The notes under the pieces: model-generated
What the model was told of the DNA's origin: nothing
The model's database searches: none
The model's input: only the letters and a program-made list of their open reading frames with translations
Program-made: the position numbers and the translations under genes
Part shown: positions 27,249 through 35,298 of the stretch, in pieces
How positions within the stretch are numbered: the stretch's first letter is position 1
How the letters are laid out: each line of letters starts with the position of its first letter
NCBI GenBank assembly: GCA_944385125.1
Contig: CALWVZ010000001.1
Location: 62,001-126,000 of the forward strand
DNA length: 64,000 nucleotides
From: an uncultured Oscillospiraceae bacterium
Lineage (GTDB): Bacteria > Bacillota > Clostridia > Oscillospirales > Oscillospiraceae
Direction of reading: 5' to 3'

Positions 27249-28265
27249 ATGGAAAACACTGCGGTTTCTAAAAAAGTGATGCTCTCCGGCATACAGCCCT
27301 CCGGGGACCTGCATCTGGGCAACTATCTGGGTGCGGTGAAGAACTGGACTGCCTTAGCTGAAGAGTTCGACTGCTACTACTTCATGGCGGACCTGCACAG
27401 CATCACCGTGCGCCAGAACCCCGCCGAGCTGCGCCGCCGCTCCCTGGCCCAGCTGGCCCAGTACATCGCCTGCGGCCTGGACCCGGAGAAGAACACTCTG
27501 TTCATCCAGAGCCATGTCCACGAGCATGCGGAGCTGGGCTGGATTCTCAACTGCTACACCATGTTCGGCGAGCTCAGCCGCATGACCCAGTTCAAGGACA
27601 AGTGCGCCAAGAACGCCGACAATATAAACGGCGGTCTCTTCACCTATCCCTCCCTGATGGCGGCGGATATTCTGCTGTACCAGGCGGACTATGTGCCTGT
27701 GGGAGAGGACCAGAAGCAGCACTGCGAGCTGACCCGGGACATCGCCGTGCGCTTCAACAATATATACGGAGAGACCTTCAAGGTCCCGGAGCCCTATATC
27801 CCCAAGGTGGGGGCCCGCATCATGAGCCTGATGAACCCCACGTCCAAGATGAGTAAGTCCGACCCCCAGGGCTGCGTATTCCTGCTGGACAGCCCCGAGG
27901 AGATAGCCCGGAAGTTCAAGCGGGCCGTCACCGATTCCGACACGGAAAACTGCGTGCGTTATGCCCCCGCCGAAAAGCCCGGCGTGGCTAACCTCATGAG
28001 CATCTACTCCTCCGTCACCGGCAAGAGTTTTGAGGAGATAGAAAAGGACTTCCAGGGCAAGGGCTACGGCGCTTTCAAGCCTGCCGTAGGCGAGGCCGTC
28101 ATCGAGGCCCTGCGCCCCGTGCGGGAAGAGGCCCAGCGCATCATGGCAGACAAGGCCTACCTCCAGCAGGTCTACGCCCAGGGCGCCCAGAAGGCCAGCT
28201 ATGTTGCCCGCAAGACCCTGCGCAAGGTGTACAAGCGGGTGGGCTTTGTGGAGAAGCCCTTCTGA
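27249..28265 (+). CDS. trpS: tryptophanyl-tRNA synthetase
   Basis: A 338-residue class I synthetase. The HIGH-type signature lies in GIQPSGDLHLGNYLG, and the KMSKS signature in TSKMSKSDPQG. Length matches the bacterial TrpRS. The ATG at 27249 follows AGAGG by 9 bases; the longer upstream frame has no ribosome site. No T-box leader is seen, since the leader is only about 50 bases. It is followed after 50 bases by the membrane sugar-phosphate transferase. Confidence 0.97.
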   Translation: MENTAVSKKVMLSGIQPSGDLHLGNYLGAVKNWTALAEEFDCYYFMADLHSITVRQNPAELRRRSLAQLAQYIACGLDPEKNTLFIQSHVHEHAELGWILNCYTMFGELSRMTQFKDKCAKNADNINGGLFTYPSLMAADILLYQADYVPVGEDQKQHCELTRDIAVRFNNIYGETFKVPEPYIPKVGARIMSLMNPTSKMSKSDPQGCVFLLDSPEEIARKFKRAVTDSDTENCVRYAPAEKPGVANLMSIYSSVTGKSFEEIEKDFQGKGYGAFKPAVGEAVIEALRPVREEAQRIMADKAYLQQVYAQGAQKASYVARKTLRKVYKRVGFVEKPF

Positions 28266-28315
28266 GCCGGAGGCTCGCCAATACCATTTAGTCCAGAAAT
28301 ACAGGAGAAAAACAG

Positions 28316-29413
28316 ATGATTCCAGATATTGAAGACTGGCTCAAGATGCTGCTGGCTTTCCTGGTGGCTCTTGTGATATCTTACTTCATGACGCCCCCGG
28401 TAAAGGAGTTTGCCGAAAAGGTGGGGGCCATGGACGTGCCTAAGGACGGGCGCCGGGTCCATGACCACCCCATCCCCCGCATGGGCGGTCTGGCTATTTT
28501 CCTGGGCTTCGTTATAAGCCTGCTGCTCTTTGTGAACATGTCCACCCAGGTCATGGGCCTTCTGGTGGGCGCCGTGATAATAGCCATGATGGGCGCCGTG
28601 GACGATATCGTCAGCCTCAGCCCCTGGGCCAAGCTGGCCGCTCAGCTGCTGGCCGCCATCGTGGCCATCCGCTCCGGCCTTGTGTTCGACGTTATTTCCA
28701 ACCCCAATGTCTTTGCCGAGGAGACCACCATCTCCATCGGGCACCTGTCAGTGCCCCTTACCATAATATGGATAGTTGGCTGCACCAACGCCATGAACCT
28801 TATAGACGGGCTGGACGGCCTGGCGGTAGGCGTGTCCGCCATCAGCTCCACCTCCATGCTCATCGTCTCCCTGCTGGTGGCGGAACCTGTGGTCTCCGTC
28901 ATCCTGGTGGCTCTCACCGGGGCCTGCCTGGGCTTCATGCCCTACAACATGAACCCGGCCAAGATATTCATGGGGGACGTGGGCTCCCAGCTGCTGGGCT
29001 TTGTGCTGGCCACCGCCTCCATCATGGGCCTTTTCAAGTTCCACGCAGTGTTCACCTTTTTTGTGCCCATGCTGTCCCTGGCCCTGCCCCTCACAGACAC
29101 CGCCTTTGCCTTCTGCCGGCGCATCTCCCACGGGCAGAGCCCCTTCCACGCAGACAAGGGCCACTTCCACCACCGGCTGCTGGCCATGGGCCTGAGCCAG
29201 AGACAGGCCGTGGCGGTACTGTATTCCATATCCGCAGTTATGGGATTGCTGGCCGTTATCCTGGCCGCCGATACCGCCCTGCTGCGTCTCATCTGTCTTG
29301 TGGCCATTGCGGCGATAGTCTTCTGCATATGGCTTTTCGTGTTCCACAGAAACCCTAATCTGCATCAGAAGACCGCCCCTGCCCTTGAGACCCGGGAAGA
29401 GAGCGGAGAATAA
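28316..29413 (+). CDS. tagO: undecaprenyl-phosphate sugar-1-phosphate transferase, WecA/TagO type
   Basis: A 365-residue polytopic membrane enzyme (about ten hydrophobic segments) that starts wall-polymer synthesis by moving GlcNAc-1-phosphate from UDP-GlcNAc to undecaprenyl phosphate. Diagnostic motifs are GAVDDIVSLSPWAKL (Mg-binding Asp pair), NLIDGLDGLAVG, FMGDVGSQLLGF and the cytoplasmic GHFHHRLL. The latter fits the WecA/TagO branch rather than MraY. AGGAGA lies upstream of the ATG. It may supply the lipid-linked acceptor for the glycan operon at 40.5-47.6 kb, but that is inference. Confidence 0.92.
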   Translation: MIPDIEDWLKMLLAFLVALVISYFMTPPVKEFAEKVGAMDVPKDGRRVHDHPIPRMGGLAIFLGFVISLLLFVNMSTQVMGLLVGAVIIAMMGAVDDIVSLSPWAKLAAQLLAAIVAIRSGLVFDVISNPNVFAEETTISIGHLSVPLTIIWIVGCTNAMNLIDGLDGLAVGVSAISSTSMLIVSLLVAEPVVSVILVALTGACLGFMPYNMNPAKIFMGDVGSQLLGFVLATASIMGLFKFHAVFTFFVPMLSLALPLTDTAFAFCRRISHGQSPFHADKGHFHHRLLAMGLSQRQAVAVLYSISAVMGLLAVILAADTALLRLICLVAIAAIVFCIWLFVFHRNPNLHQKTAPALETREESGE

Positions 29414-29421
29414 CAAGCACT

Positions 29422-29458
29422 GCCTCCCCTGGCGCCAAGACCCGGGGAGGCTGCTTTT
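29422..29458 (+). terminator. rho-independent terminator
   Basis: GCCTCCCC (29422-29429) and GGGGAGGC (29444-29451) pair across a GC-rich loop, followed by TGCTTTTAT. It lies between the convergent tagO-type gene and the small-protein cluster. Confidence 0.7.
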
Positions 29459-29464
29459 ATAGTT

Positions 29465-29767
29465 TTACAGCAGGAACATGGCCCCCATGATTATCAGCAG
29501 CTCGCTGTCCCCGCTCTCCCGGTACATGAGATAGAGGATGAGCAGGAGGATGATGTCCTCCGTCTCCAGCTCCCCTATCCGCTCCGGCAGCAGCTTGCCC
29601 AGACCTTCCAGGCTGCCCAGTATGCTTTTCCCCCCTGGGCTGTGCTCCCGGGCCCTTGCAGGTTCCGGCGGGGGCCTCTGGCCGTAGTAGGCAGGGCGGG
29701 GCGGCTGCTCTCCCGGCTCGCTGTAGCGGCTTACCTTGCCGCTGTTGCCCTGATAGCGGTTAATCAT
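29465..29767 (-). CDS. unknown small protein with hydrophobic C-terminus
   Basis: A 100-residue protein of no recognised family. The N-terminal half is Pro/Arg/Tyr-rich and probably disordered. The C-terminal half has LEGLGKLLPERIGELETED and two hydrophobic stretches (IILLLILYLMY and ELLIIMGAMFLL) that could be membrane-associated. It starts inside the end of the upstream gene (8-base overlap, ATGATTAA) and closes a three-gene operon of small proteins. Confidence 0.65.
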   Translation of the reverse strand: MINRYQGNSGKVSRYSEPGEQPPRPAYYGQRPPPEPARAREHSPGGKSILGSLEGLGKLLPERIGELETEDIILLLILYLMYRESGDSELLIIMGAMFLL

Positions 29768-30125
29768 CCCCGTCTCCCCCCATCTCTCCCATGGCCAGCC
29801 GGGCTATCTTCGCCAGCCTTGCCAGCTTTATGGCCTTATCCATTTTGCTGCGCCGCTTTTCCGAGAGATAGGGCTGCATGGCCTCCAGCAGGGCCCGCTC
29901 CTGGGGCTTCTGGCTCTCCCCCCGGCTGAGCAGCCGGCCCAGCTTTTGCAGGGAGGCCGCATCTATGCCCAGGCCCCCCAGGGTCTCGGGTCCCGTCTTG
30001 CTCTCTTTTTCCGGGTCGCTCCCGGCTCCGCCGCCTCCCATGAGGCTCCTGGCCATTTTCGTTATCTGCTCCATCTGCTCCGGGTCGGCCAGTATGGAAT
30101 TTATCTTGTCTTCCAGCTCGCTCAC
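29760..30125 (-). CDS. unknown 121-residue helical protein
   Basis: Not recognised. The N-terminus MSELEDKINSILADPEQMEQITKMARSLMGGG resembles other small clostridial helical proteins; a Gly-rich linker and a basic helical C-terminus (SKMDKAIKLARLAKIARLA) follow. The start is GTG at 30125 with a GGAGG-rich ribosome site. It shares a leucine/glutamine-rich helical style with the upstream 79-residue protein (LQKLGRLLSRG versus VQKLGQMLDPA), so the two may be related. Confidence 0.65.
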   Translation of the reverse strand: MSELEDKINSILADPEQMEQITKMARSLMGGGGAGSDPEKESKTGPETLGGLGIDAASLQKLGRLLSRGESQKPQERALLEAMQPYLSEKRRSKMDKAIKLARLAKIARLAMGEMGGDGDD

Positions 30126-30151
30126 GGCAGGCTCACCCCCTCCGCCCGGTC

Positions 30152-30391
30152 TCAGTCTTTCATCAGCTGCTGCACGCTTTGGGCCAGCCTCTGCCCCTCC
30201 TGAGTGCTGAGCAGGGAGCCGAGAAGGCTCCTGAGGGCCTGGCTGTCCCCGCTTTTGGCCGCCCGCTCCACCGCCGCCGGGTCCAGCATCTGCCCCAGTT
30301 TCTGCACATCCTGGCTGTCCGCCAGGGCCTTCAGCTTATCCGTTTTGCCCCGGCGTTCCAGCTCCCGGCCTAATTCTTCAAAATTTTGCAT
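30152..30391 (-). CDS. unknown 79-residue helical protein
   Basis: First gene of the small-protein operon. It is entirely helical and charged (FEELGRELERRGKTDKLKALADSQ) with no cysteine, signal or membrane segment. GGGAGTGAG precedes the ATG. It is divergent from the phosphodiesterase gene, with 68 bases between starts. No function can be named. Confidence 0.65.
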   Translation of the reverse strand: MQNFEELGRELERRGKTDKLKALADSQDVQKLGQMLDPAAVERAAKSGDSQALRSLLGSLLSTQEGQRLAQSVQQLMKD

Positions 30392-30459
30392 TGAAACTCA
30401 CTCCCGTTCGTTCTATTATATTCAATAGCCCTACTGATGATTACGAAAGGAACTTTGCC

Positions 30460-30930
30460 ATGAAAGCTGCCGTTTTTTCCGACACCCACACCAACATCGC
30501 CCTGTGCCTGGAGGCAGTGCGCCGCTGCCGCCCCGATGTTATCATTCACCTGGGCGACCACGAGAGGGACGCCCGGGCCATCGCCCAGCAGTTCCCCGAT
30601 ATCCCTATGTACAATGTATGCGGCAACTGTGACCTTGCTCCCATCTCCCCCGCTACCGACACGGTGCAGCTGGGGCCGGTGAAGGCCTTCATCACCCACG
30701 GCCACCTGTACAACGTGGACTACGACCGGGTGGACTCCCTGGTCTACGCCGCTCAGGAGCAGGGCTGCAAGCTGGCCATGTTCGGCCACACCCACCGCAG
30801 CCTCTACCAGGAAGTGGGAGGCGTCGCCGTTCTTAACCCGGGCACCGCCGGCAAGGGTCCCAAACTCACCTGGGCCCTGGTGGAAATTTTCGATAACGGC
30901 GGCATAATCTGTTCTGTACAGGACCTTTAA
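30460..30930 (+). CDS. YfcE/MJ0936-type metallophosphodiesterase
   Basis: A 156-residue calcineurin-like phosphoesterase. All metal-binding motifs are present: FSDTHTN, HLGDHERD, CGNCD, ITHGH and FGHTHRS. Family members are Mn-dependent phosphodiesterases with unknown physiological substrate. The ATG at 30460 follows AAAGGAACTTTGCC; the 23 codons upstream are not supported. It lies 50 bases ahead of murT and may be cotranscribed with the wall genes. Confidence 0.92.
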   Translation: MKAAVFSDTHTNIALCLEAVRRCRPDVIIHLGDHERDARAIAQQFPDIPMYNVCGNCDLAPISPATDTVQLGPVKAFITHGHLYNVDYDRVDSLVYAAQEQGCKLAMFGHTHRSLYQEVGGVAVLNPGTAGKGPKLTWALVEIFDNGGIICSVQDL

Positions 30931-30980
30931 AGCCCGGCTCTGAAATTACATACATCCTTCCTGCTGACGGAGTTGAAACC

Positions 30981-32354
30981 ATGAATCTGAAAGCCACAAT
31001 CGCCATTATAATATGCAAGCTTCTCCGCTCCTTCTCCCGCCTGGTGCACCGGGGCGGCACCGCCATGCCCGGGCGCATCGCCCTGAAGTTTTGCCCGGAG
31101 CTGCTGTCCATAGTCTCCCGGGGCGTGAAAACGGTGGCCATAACCGGCACCAACGGCAAGACCACCAGCTCCCGCATGGTGGAGCAGGCCTTCCTGGAGC
31201 AGGGCAAGAGCTACTTTGCCAACCGCTCCGGGGCAAACCTGATAAGCGGCATCACCACGGAGTTCGTGATGAACAGCTCCCTCACCGGCAAATGCCGGAA
31301 GGAGTACGCCGTTATCGAGTGCGACGAGGCGGCGGCCCGCCGGGTCTTCCCCCAGCTCAGGCCCCAGGTAGTGGTGGTGACAAACCTCTTCCGGGACCAG
31401 CTGGACCGCTACGGCGAGGTGACCCACACCCTGGAGAACATCCGCTCCGCCCTGGAGCCCATCCCCCAGGCCAGGCTCTGCCTCAATGCCGACTGCTCCC
31501 TCACCTCCTCCCTGGCTCTGGAGCTGAAAAACCCCGTGGTCTACTTCGGCATTGAAAAGGGCGCCGCCCCCTCCCGGCCAAAGCCGGAGATATCCGACGC
31601 CACCCACTGCATCCGCTGCAAGGCGGAATATGAATACGACTACATCAGCTACGGCCATCTGGGGGGCTTCCGCTGCCCCCGCTGCGGCTACAGCCGCCAC
31701 AAGGCCGACTATGCCGTGACGGAGATACTCTCCCAGGGGGCCGACAGCAGCAGCCTCGTTATGGACATCCGGGGAGAAAAGCACATGGTCACGGTGAACC
31801 TGCCCGCCATGTACAACATCTACAACGCCATAGGCGCCGTGGCCGCCGTCTCCCAGATGGGTCTGGGGGCCCAGGCCGCCATCTCCGCCCTGGGGGATTT
31901 CCGGTGCGGCTTCGGGCGCATGGAGCGCTTCCGGCTGGGCAAGGGCGGGGCCAGGATGATGCTGGTGAAAAACCCCGCAGGATGCAGCCAGGTGATAGAG
32001 TTTCTGGAAAATGTCCGGGAGAAGTTCATACTGGTGGTCTGTCTCAACGACCGCAGCGCCGACGGCACCGACATTTCCTGGATATGGGACGCCGACTTTG
32101 AGGGACTGACGAAGCTCTCCGGCTGTTTGGAAAAGATAGTGGTCTCCGGGGACCGGGCCTCCGATATGGCCCTGCGGATAAAATACGCAGGCATAGCCCC
32201 GGAGCATATAGAGACGGAGCACGACTACGAAAAGCTGGTGGAATGGATGGAGGGGCAGGAAAAGCCCATATTCATCATGCCCACCTACACCGCCATGCTG
32301 GAGCTGCGGGAAGTGGTGATAAGCCGCTGCGGCGGCAGCGAATTCTGGGAATAA
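30981..32354 (+). CDS. murT: lipid II isoglutaminyl synthase, MurT subunit
   Basis: A 457-residue Mur-ligase-like ATPase that activates the D-Glu alpha-carboxylate of lipid II for amidation with ammonia from GatD. The P-loop is TGTNGKTTSS (about residues 55-64). A four-cysteine zinc ribbon typical of MurT is formed by C210, C213, C232 and C235. The C-terminal DUF1727-type domain contains NDRSADGTDISWIWD, the region of the catalytic Asp. GGAG lies 8 bases upstream of the ATG. It is followed 12 bases later by gatD. Confidence 0.95.
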   Translation: MNLKATIAIIICKLLRSFSRLVHRGGTAMPGRIALKFCPELLSIVSRGVKTVAITGTNGKTTSSRMVEQAFLEQGKSYFANRSGANLISGITTEFVMNSSLTGKCRKEYAVIECDEAAARRVFPQLRPQVVVVTNLFRDQLDRYGEVTHTLENIRSALEPIPQARLCLNADCSLTSSLALELKNPVVYFGIEKGAAPSRPKPEISDATHCIRCKAEYEYDYISYGHLGGFRCPRCGYSRHKADYAVTEILSQGADSSSLVMDIRGEKHMVTVNLPAMYNIYNAIGAVAAVSQMGLGAQAAISALGDFRCGFGRMERFRLGKGGARMMLVKNPAGCSQVIEFLENVREKFILVVCLNDRSADGTDISWIWDADFEGLTKLSGCLEKIVVSGDRASDMALRIKYAGIAPEHIETEHDYEKLVEWMEGQEKPIFIMPTYTAMLELREVVISRCGGSEFWE

Positions 32355-32366
32355 GGAGGGGCGGCC

Positions 32367-33092
32367 ATGGAACTTAAAATTTGCCACATGTACCCGGACG
32401 TGCTGAACCTCTACGGCGACCGGGGCAACGTGATATGTATGCTAAAGCGCCTTGAGTGGCGGGGCATAGAGGCCTCGGTGACCAAGCTGCCCATCGGGGA
32501 CAGCCGCTCCCTGGCCGGCTTCGACCTGGTATTTATCGGAGGCGGCCAAGACTTTGAGCAGCAGGTGCTGCTCTCGGACCTGCACAGGGGCAAGGACAGG
32601 GAGATAAGGGCCGCCGTTGAGGACGGCGTCACCTTCCTGGCCATATGCGGCGGCTACCAGATGCTGGGCAGCTATTACGAGACCTTTGACGGCAAGCGCT
32701 GCGACTTCATCGGCGCCCTGGACCTGTACACCAAGGGCTCGGTAAAGCGGATGATAGGCAACTACAAATTCCAATGCTCCCCCTCGGCGGGAGGCAGCAT
32801 AGTGGTGGGCTTTGAAAACCACAGCGGAAAGACCTGGCTGGGCAGCGGCCTGGAGCCCCTGGGCAAGCTGCTCTCCGGCTACGGCAACAACGGGGAGGAC
32901 GGCAGCGAGGGCGCCCACTACAAAAACGTCTTCGGCACCTACAGCCACGGTCCCCTGCTGCCCAAGAACCCGGAGCTCTGCGATTTGATTTTAAAGACCG
33001 CTTTGGAGCGGAAATACGGCTCGGCAGAGCTTCCGCCCCTGGACGACAGCTTTGAACTGCTGGCCCACGACGAGATGTGCGCCAAGCTCTGA
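32367..33092 (+). CDS. gatD: lipid II isoglutaminyl synthase, GatD glutaminase subunit
   Basis: A 241-residue class I glutamine amidotransferase. The nucleophile is Cys94 in LAICGGYQMLG, the same position as in Staphylococcus aureus GatD; the catalytic His is His194 in TYSHGPLLPK. It provides ammonia to MurT to convert D-Glu to D-isoGln in the peptidoglycan stem. GGAGG precedes the ATG. It is the second gene of the murT-gatD-amidohydrolase-PHP operon. Confidence 0.95.
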   Translation: MELKICHMYPDVLNLYGDRGNVICMLKRLEWRGIEASVTKLPIGDSRSLAGFDLVFIGGGQDFEQQVLLSDLHRGKDREIRAAVEDGVTFLAICGGYQMLGSYYETFDGKRCDFIGALDLYTKGSVKRMIGNYKFQCSPSAGGSIVVGFENHSGKTWLGSGLEPLGKLLSGYGNNGEDGSEGAHYKNVFGTYSHGPLLPKNPELCDLILKTALERKYGSAELPPLDDSFELLAHDEMCAKL

Positions 33093-33112
33093 ACCGCCTT
33101 TGGAGGACACAG

Positions 33113-34378
33113 ATGATAAGATTTTACAACGGAAAGACTCTCAGCTTCGGCGGCGGCATAAAGGTCCGGGACGACGAGGTCTGGGTGGAGGGCAATTCCA
33201 TAGTCTACGTGGGCCCGGCCAGGGAGGATATGCCCGCCTTTCAGCGGCAGATAGACCTGAAGGGCGACCTCTTAATGCCCGGCTTCAAGGACGCCCACAC
33301 CCACACCGCCATGGTCTTTCTCCGCTCCTACGCCGACGACCTGCCCCTGCAGGACTGGCTCTACAACAAGGTCTTTCCCCATGAAGCCAAGCTGACGCCG
33401 GAGGCTGTCTATCTGTTCACCCGCCTGGGCATCATGGAGTACCTCTCCTCCGGCATCACAGCCAGCTTTGACATGTACTACCACAACGAGGCCTACGCCA
33501 AGGCCAATGTGGACTGCGGCTTCCGCACCGTCATCTGCTCGGCCATGAACGACTTTGACGCCGACCCCACCAACATAGAGCGGGAATACCTGCGCTTCAA
33601 CAACTATAACGAGCTGGTGAGCTACAAGCTGGGCATCCACGCCGAATACACTACCGGCCTTCAGCGCATGGAGTACATGGCCTCCCTGGCGGAAAAGTAC
33701 CAGGCCCCCTGCTACATGCACTGCGCCGAGACCAAGGCGGAGGTGGAGGGCTGCCTGGAGCGCCACGGCCTCACCCCGCCCCAGCTGCTGGACAGGATGG
33801 GCCTGTTCCGCTACGGCGGCGGCGGCTTCCACTGCGTGTGGATGAGCGATGAGGACATTGAGCTCTTTGCCCGCAAGGGCATCTACGCCGTCACCAACCC
33901 CGCCTCCAACGTGAAGCTGGCCAGCGGCGTTGCCCCGGTGGACAAGCTTCTGGCCGCCGGTGTGCCCATGGCCATAGGCACCGACGGGGCCGCCAGCAAC
34001 AACGCCCTGGACATGTTCCGGGAGATGTACCTGGCCAGCTGCATGCAGAAGCTCAGTCTGTGGGACGCCTCCGCCGGCAAGGCGGAGGACATGCTCACCC
34101 TGGCCTGCGTGGGCGGCGCCCAGGCTATGGGCCTTCAGGACTGCGACGATATCGCCGTGGGGAAGAAGGCGGATCTCTGCGTCATCGACCTGCAGCGGCC
34201 CAACATGCAGCCGCTGCTGAACATAGCCAAGAACCTGGTCTACTCCGGCTCCAAGGAGAACGTGCGCTTGACCATGGTAAACGGCCGCATCCTCTATGAA
34301 AAGGGCGAGTTCTTTATCGGAGAGGAGCCGGAGGAGATATACCGGCAGGTGAACGAACTATGCAGGAGCATACTATGA
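33113..34378 (+). CDS. amidohydrolase, MtaD/SsnA-like deaminase
   Basis: A 421-residue TIM-barrel metal-dependent hydrolase of the chlorohydrolase/5-methylthioadenosine and S-adenosylhomocysteine deaminase group. Metal ligands are in KDAHTHTAM, MHCAETKAE, GFHCVWMSD and GTDGAASNNALDMF. The most likely reaction is deamination of an adenosine-like compound, but the family also contains other deaminases. The ATG at 33113 follows TTGGAGGACACAG. It overlaps the next gene by 4 bases. Confidence 0.88.
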   Translation: MIRFYNGKTLSFGGGIKVRDDEVWVEGNSIVYVGPAREDMPAFQRQIDLKGDLLMPGFKDAHTHTAMVFLRSYADDLPLQDWLYNKVFPHEAKLTPEAVYLFTRLGIMEYLSSGITASFDMYYHNEAYAKANVDCGFRTVICSAMNDFDADPTNIEREYLRFNNYNELVSYKLGIHAEYTTGLQRMEYMASLAEKYQAPCYMHCAETKAEVEGCLERHGLTPPQLLDRMGLFRYGGGGFHCVWMSDEDIELFARKGIYAVTNPASNVKLASGVAPVDKLLAAGVPMAIGTDGAASNNALDMFREMYLASCMQKLSLWDASAGKAEDMLTLACVGGAQAMGLQDCDDIAVGKKADLCVIDLQRPNMQPLLNIAKNLVYSGSKENVRLTMVNGRILYEKGEFFIGEEPEEIYRQVNELCRSIL

Positions 34379-35217
34379 AGCTTATAGACCTGCACGCCCA
34401 CAGCACCGCTTCCGACGGCACCGCCTCCCCCCGGGAGCTGGCGGAGCTGGCTGTCCGCCAGGGGCTCTCCGCCCTTGCCCTCACCGACCACGACACGGTG
34501 CTGGGCTACCCTGAGCTGAAAAAGGCCGGTGAGGAGCTGGGGATAGAGACGGTCCCCGGCATAGAGATAAGCACCAAGTTCCGCCGGGCCGTCCATATCC
34601 TGGGCTACTATATCGACCCCCACTCCCCCCATCTTGAGCCGGTCCTCAGCTGGGTGGTGGAGGACCGGGACAAGCGCAACCGGGAGATGTGCCGCCTCAT
34701 GGCCGCCGATGGGCTGCCGGTGAACTACGAGGATATGAAAAATCGCTTCGGCCCGGTGATAGGCCGGCCCCATTTTGCCGACCTGCTGGTGGAGCTGGGC
34801 CTGGCCAAGAACGTCCGGGACGCCTTTGACCGCTATGTGGAAAAGGGGCAGCGCTACTATGTGGGCCGCACCATCCTGCCTATAGAGCGGGCCATTGAGA
34901 TAATCCGCCTCTCCGGGGGCGTGCCGGTGCTGGCCCACCCCTTCCAGTACCAGCTGGACGACCCGGGGCTGCGGGAGCTGATAGAGCACTGCATGGCCCA
35001 GGGCCTGCGGGGCATGGAGTGCCGCTACAGCGGTTATGGCCCGGAGCAGAGCGCCTATCTGGAAAAGCTGGCGGAGGAATACGGTCTCATAAAGACCGGC
35101 GGCAGCGACTACCACGGCAGCAACAAGCCAAGGATAGTTCTGGGCAGCGGTATAGAGGAAAATCTCCGGGTGCCCTATGAATGGCTGGAAAGGCTGAGGG
35201 AAGCGGCGGGAAAGTGA
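34375..35217 (+). CDS. PHP-domain phosphatase, 3',5'-nucleoside bisphosphatase type
   Basis: A 280-residue PHP-superfamily metal-dependent phosphoesterase. Motifs in order are DLHAHSTASDGT, LTDHDTV, GIEIST, GRPHFAD, VLAHPFQY and GSDYHGSN. The closest characterised relatives hydrolyse 3',5'-nucleotides such as pAp or trim RNA 5' ends (TrpH/RNase AM). It overlaps the amidohydrolase stop as ATGA, so the pair is translationally coupled and ends the operon. Confidence 0.9.
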   Translation: MKLIDLHAHSTASDGTASPRELAELAVRQGLSALALTDHDTVLGYPELKKAGEELGIETVPGIEISTKFRRAVHILGYYIDPHSPHLEPVLSWVVEDRDKRNREMCRLMAADGLPVNYEDMKNRFGPVIGRPHFADLLVELGLAKNVRDAFDRYVEKGQRYYVGRTILPIERAIEIIRLSGGVPVLAHPFQYQLDDPGLRELIEHCMAQGLRGMECRYSGYGPEQSAYLEKLAEEYGLIKTGGSDYHGSNKPRIVLGSGIEENLRVPYEWLERLREAAGK

Positions 35218-35231
35218 ATACGGGAAAAAGC

Positions 35232-35267
35232 AGACCCAGACGGGAAAATCCCCGCCTGGGTCTTGTT
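35232..35267 (+). terminator. rho-independent terminator
   Basis: AGACCCAG-A-CGGG pairs with CCCG-C-CTGGGTCT, followed by TGTT. It lies between the convergent PHP gene and the MATE exporter. Confidence 0.75.
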
Positions 35268-35298
35268 ATATCTATTTTCTTTAGCTTTTTCCGTAAGC

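Noticed and set aside
30927..32387. 486-codon minus-strand frame opposite murT
   Set aside because: MurT is certain from P-loop and zinc ribbon; the antisense frame is a GC-driven shadow.
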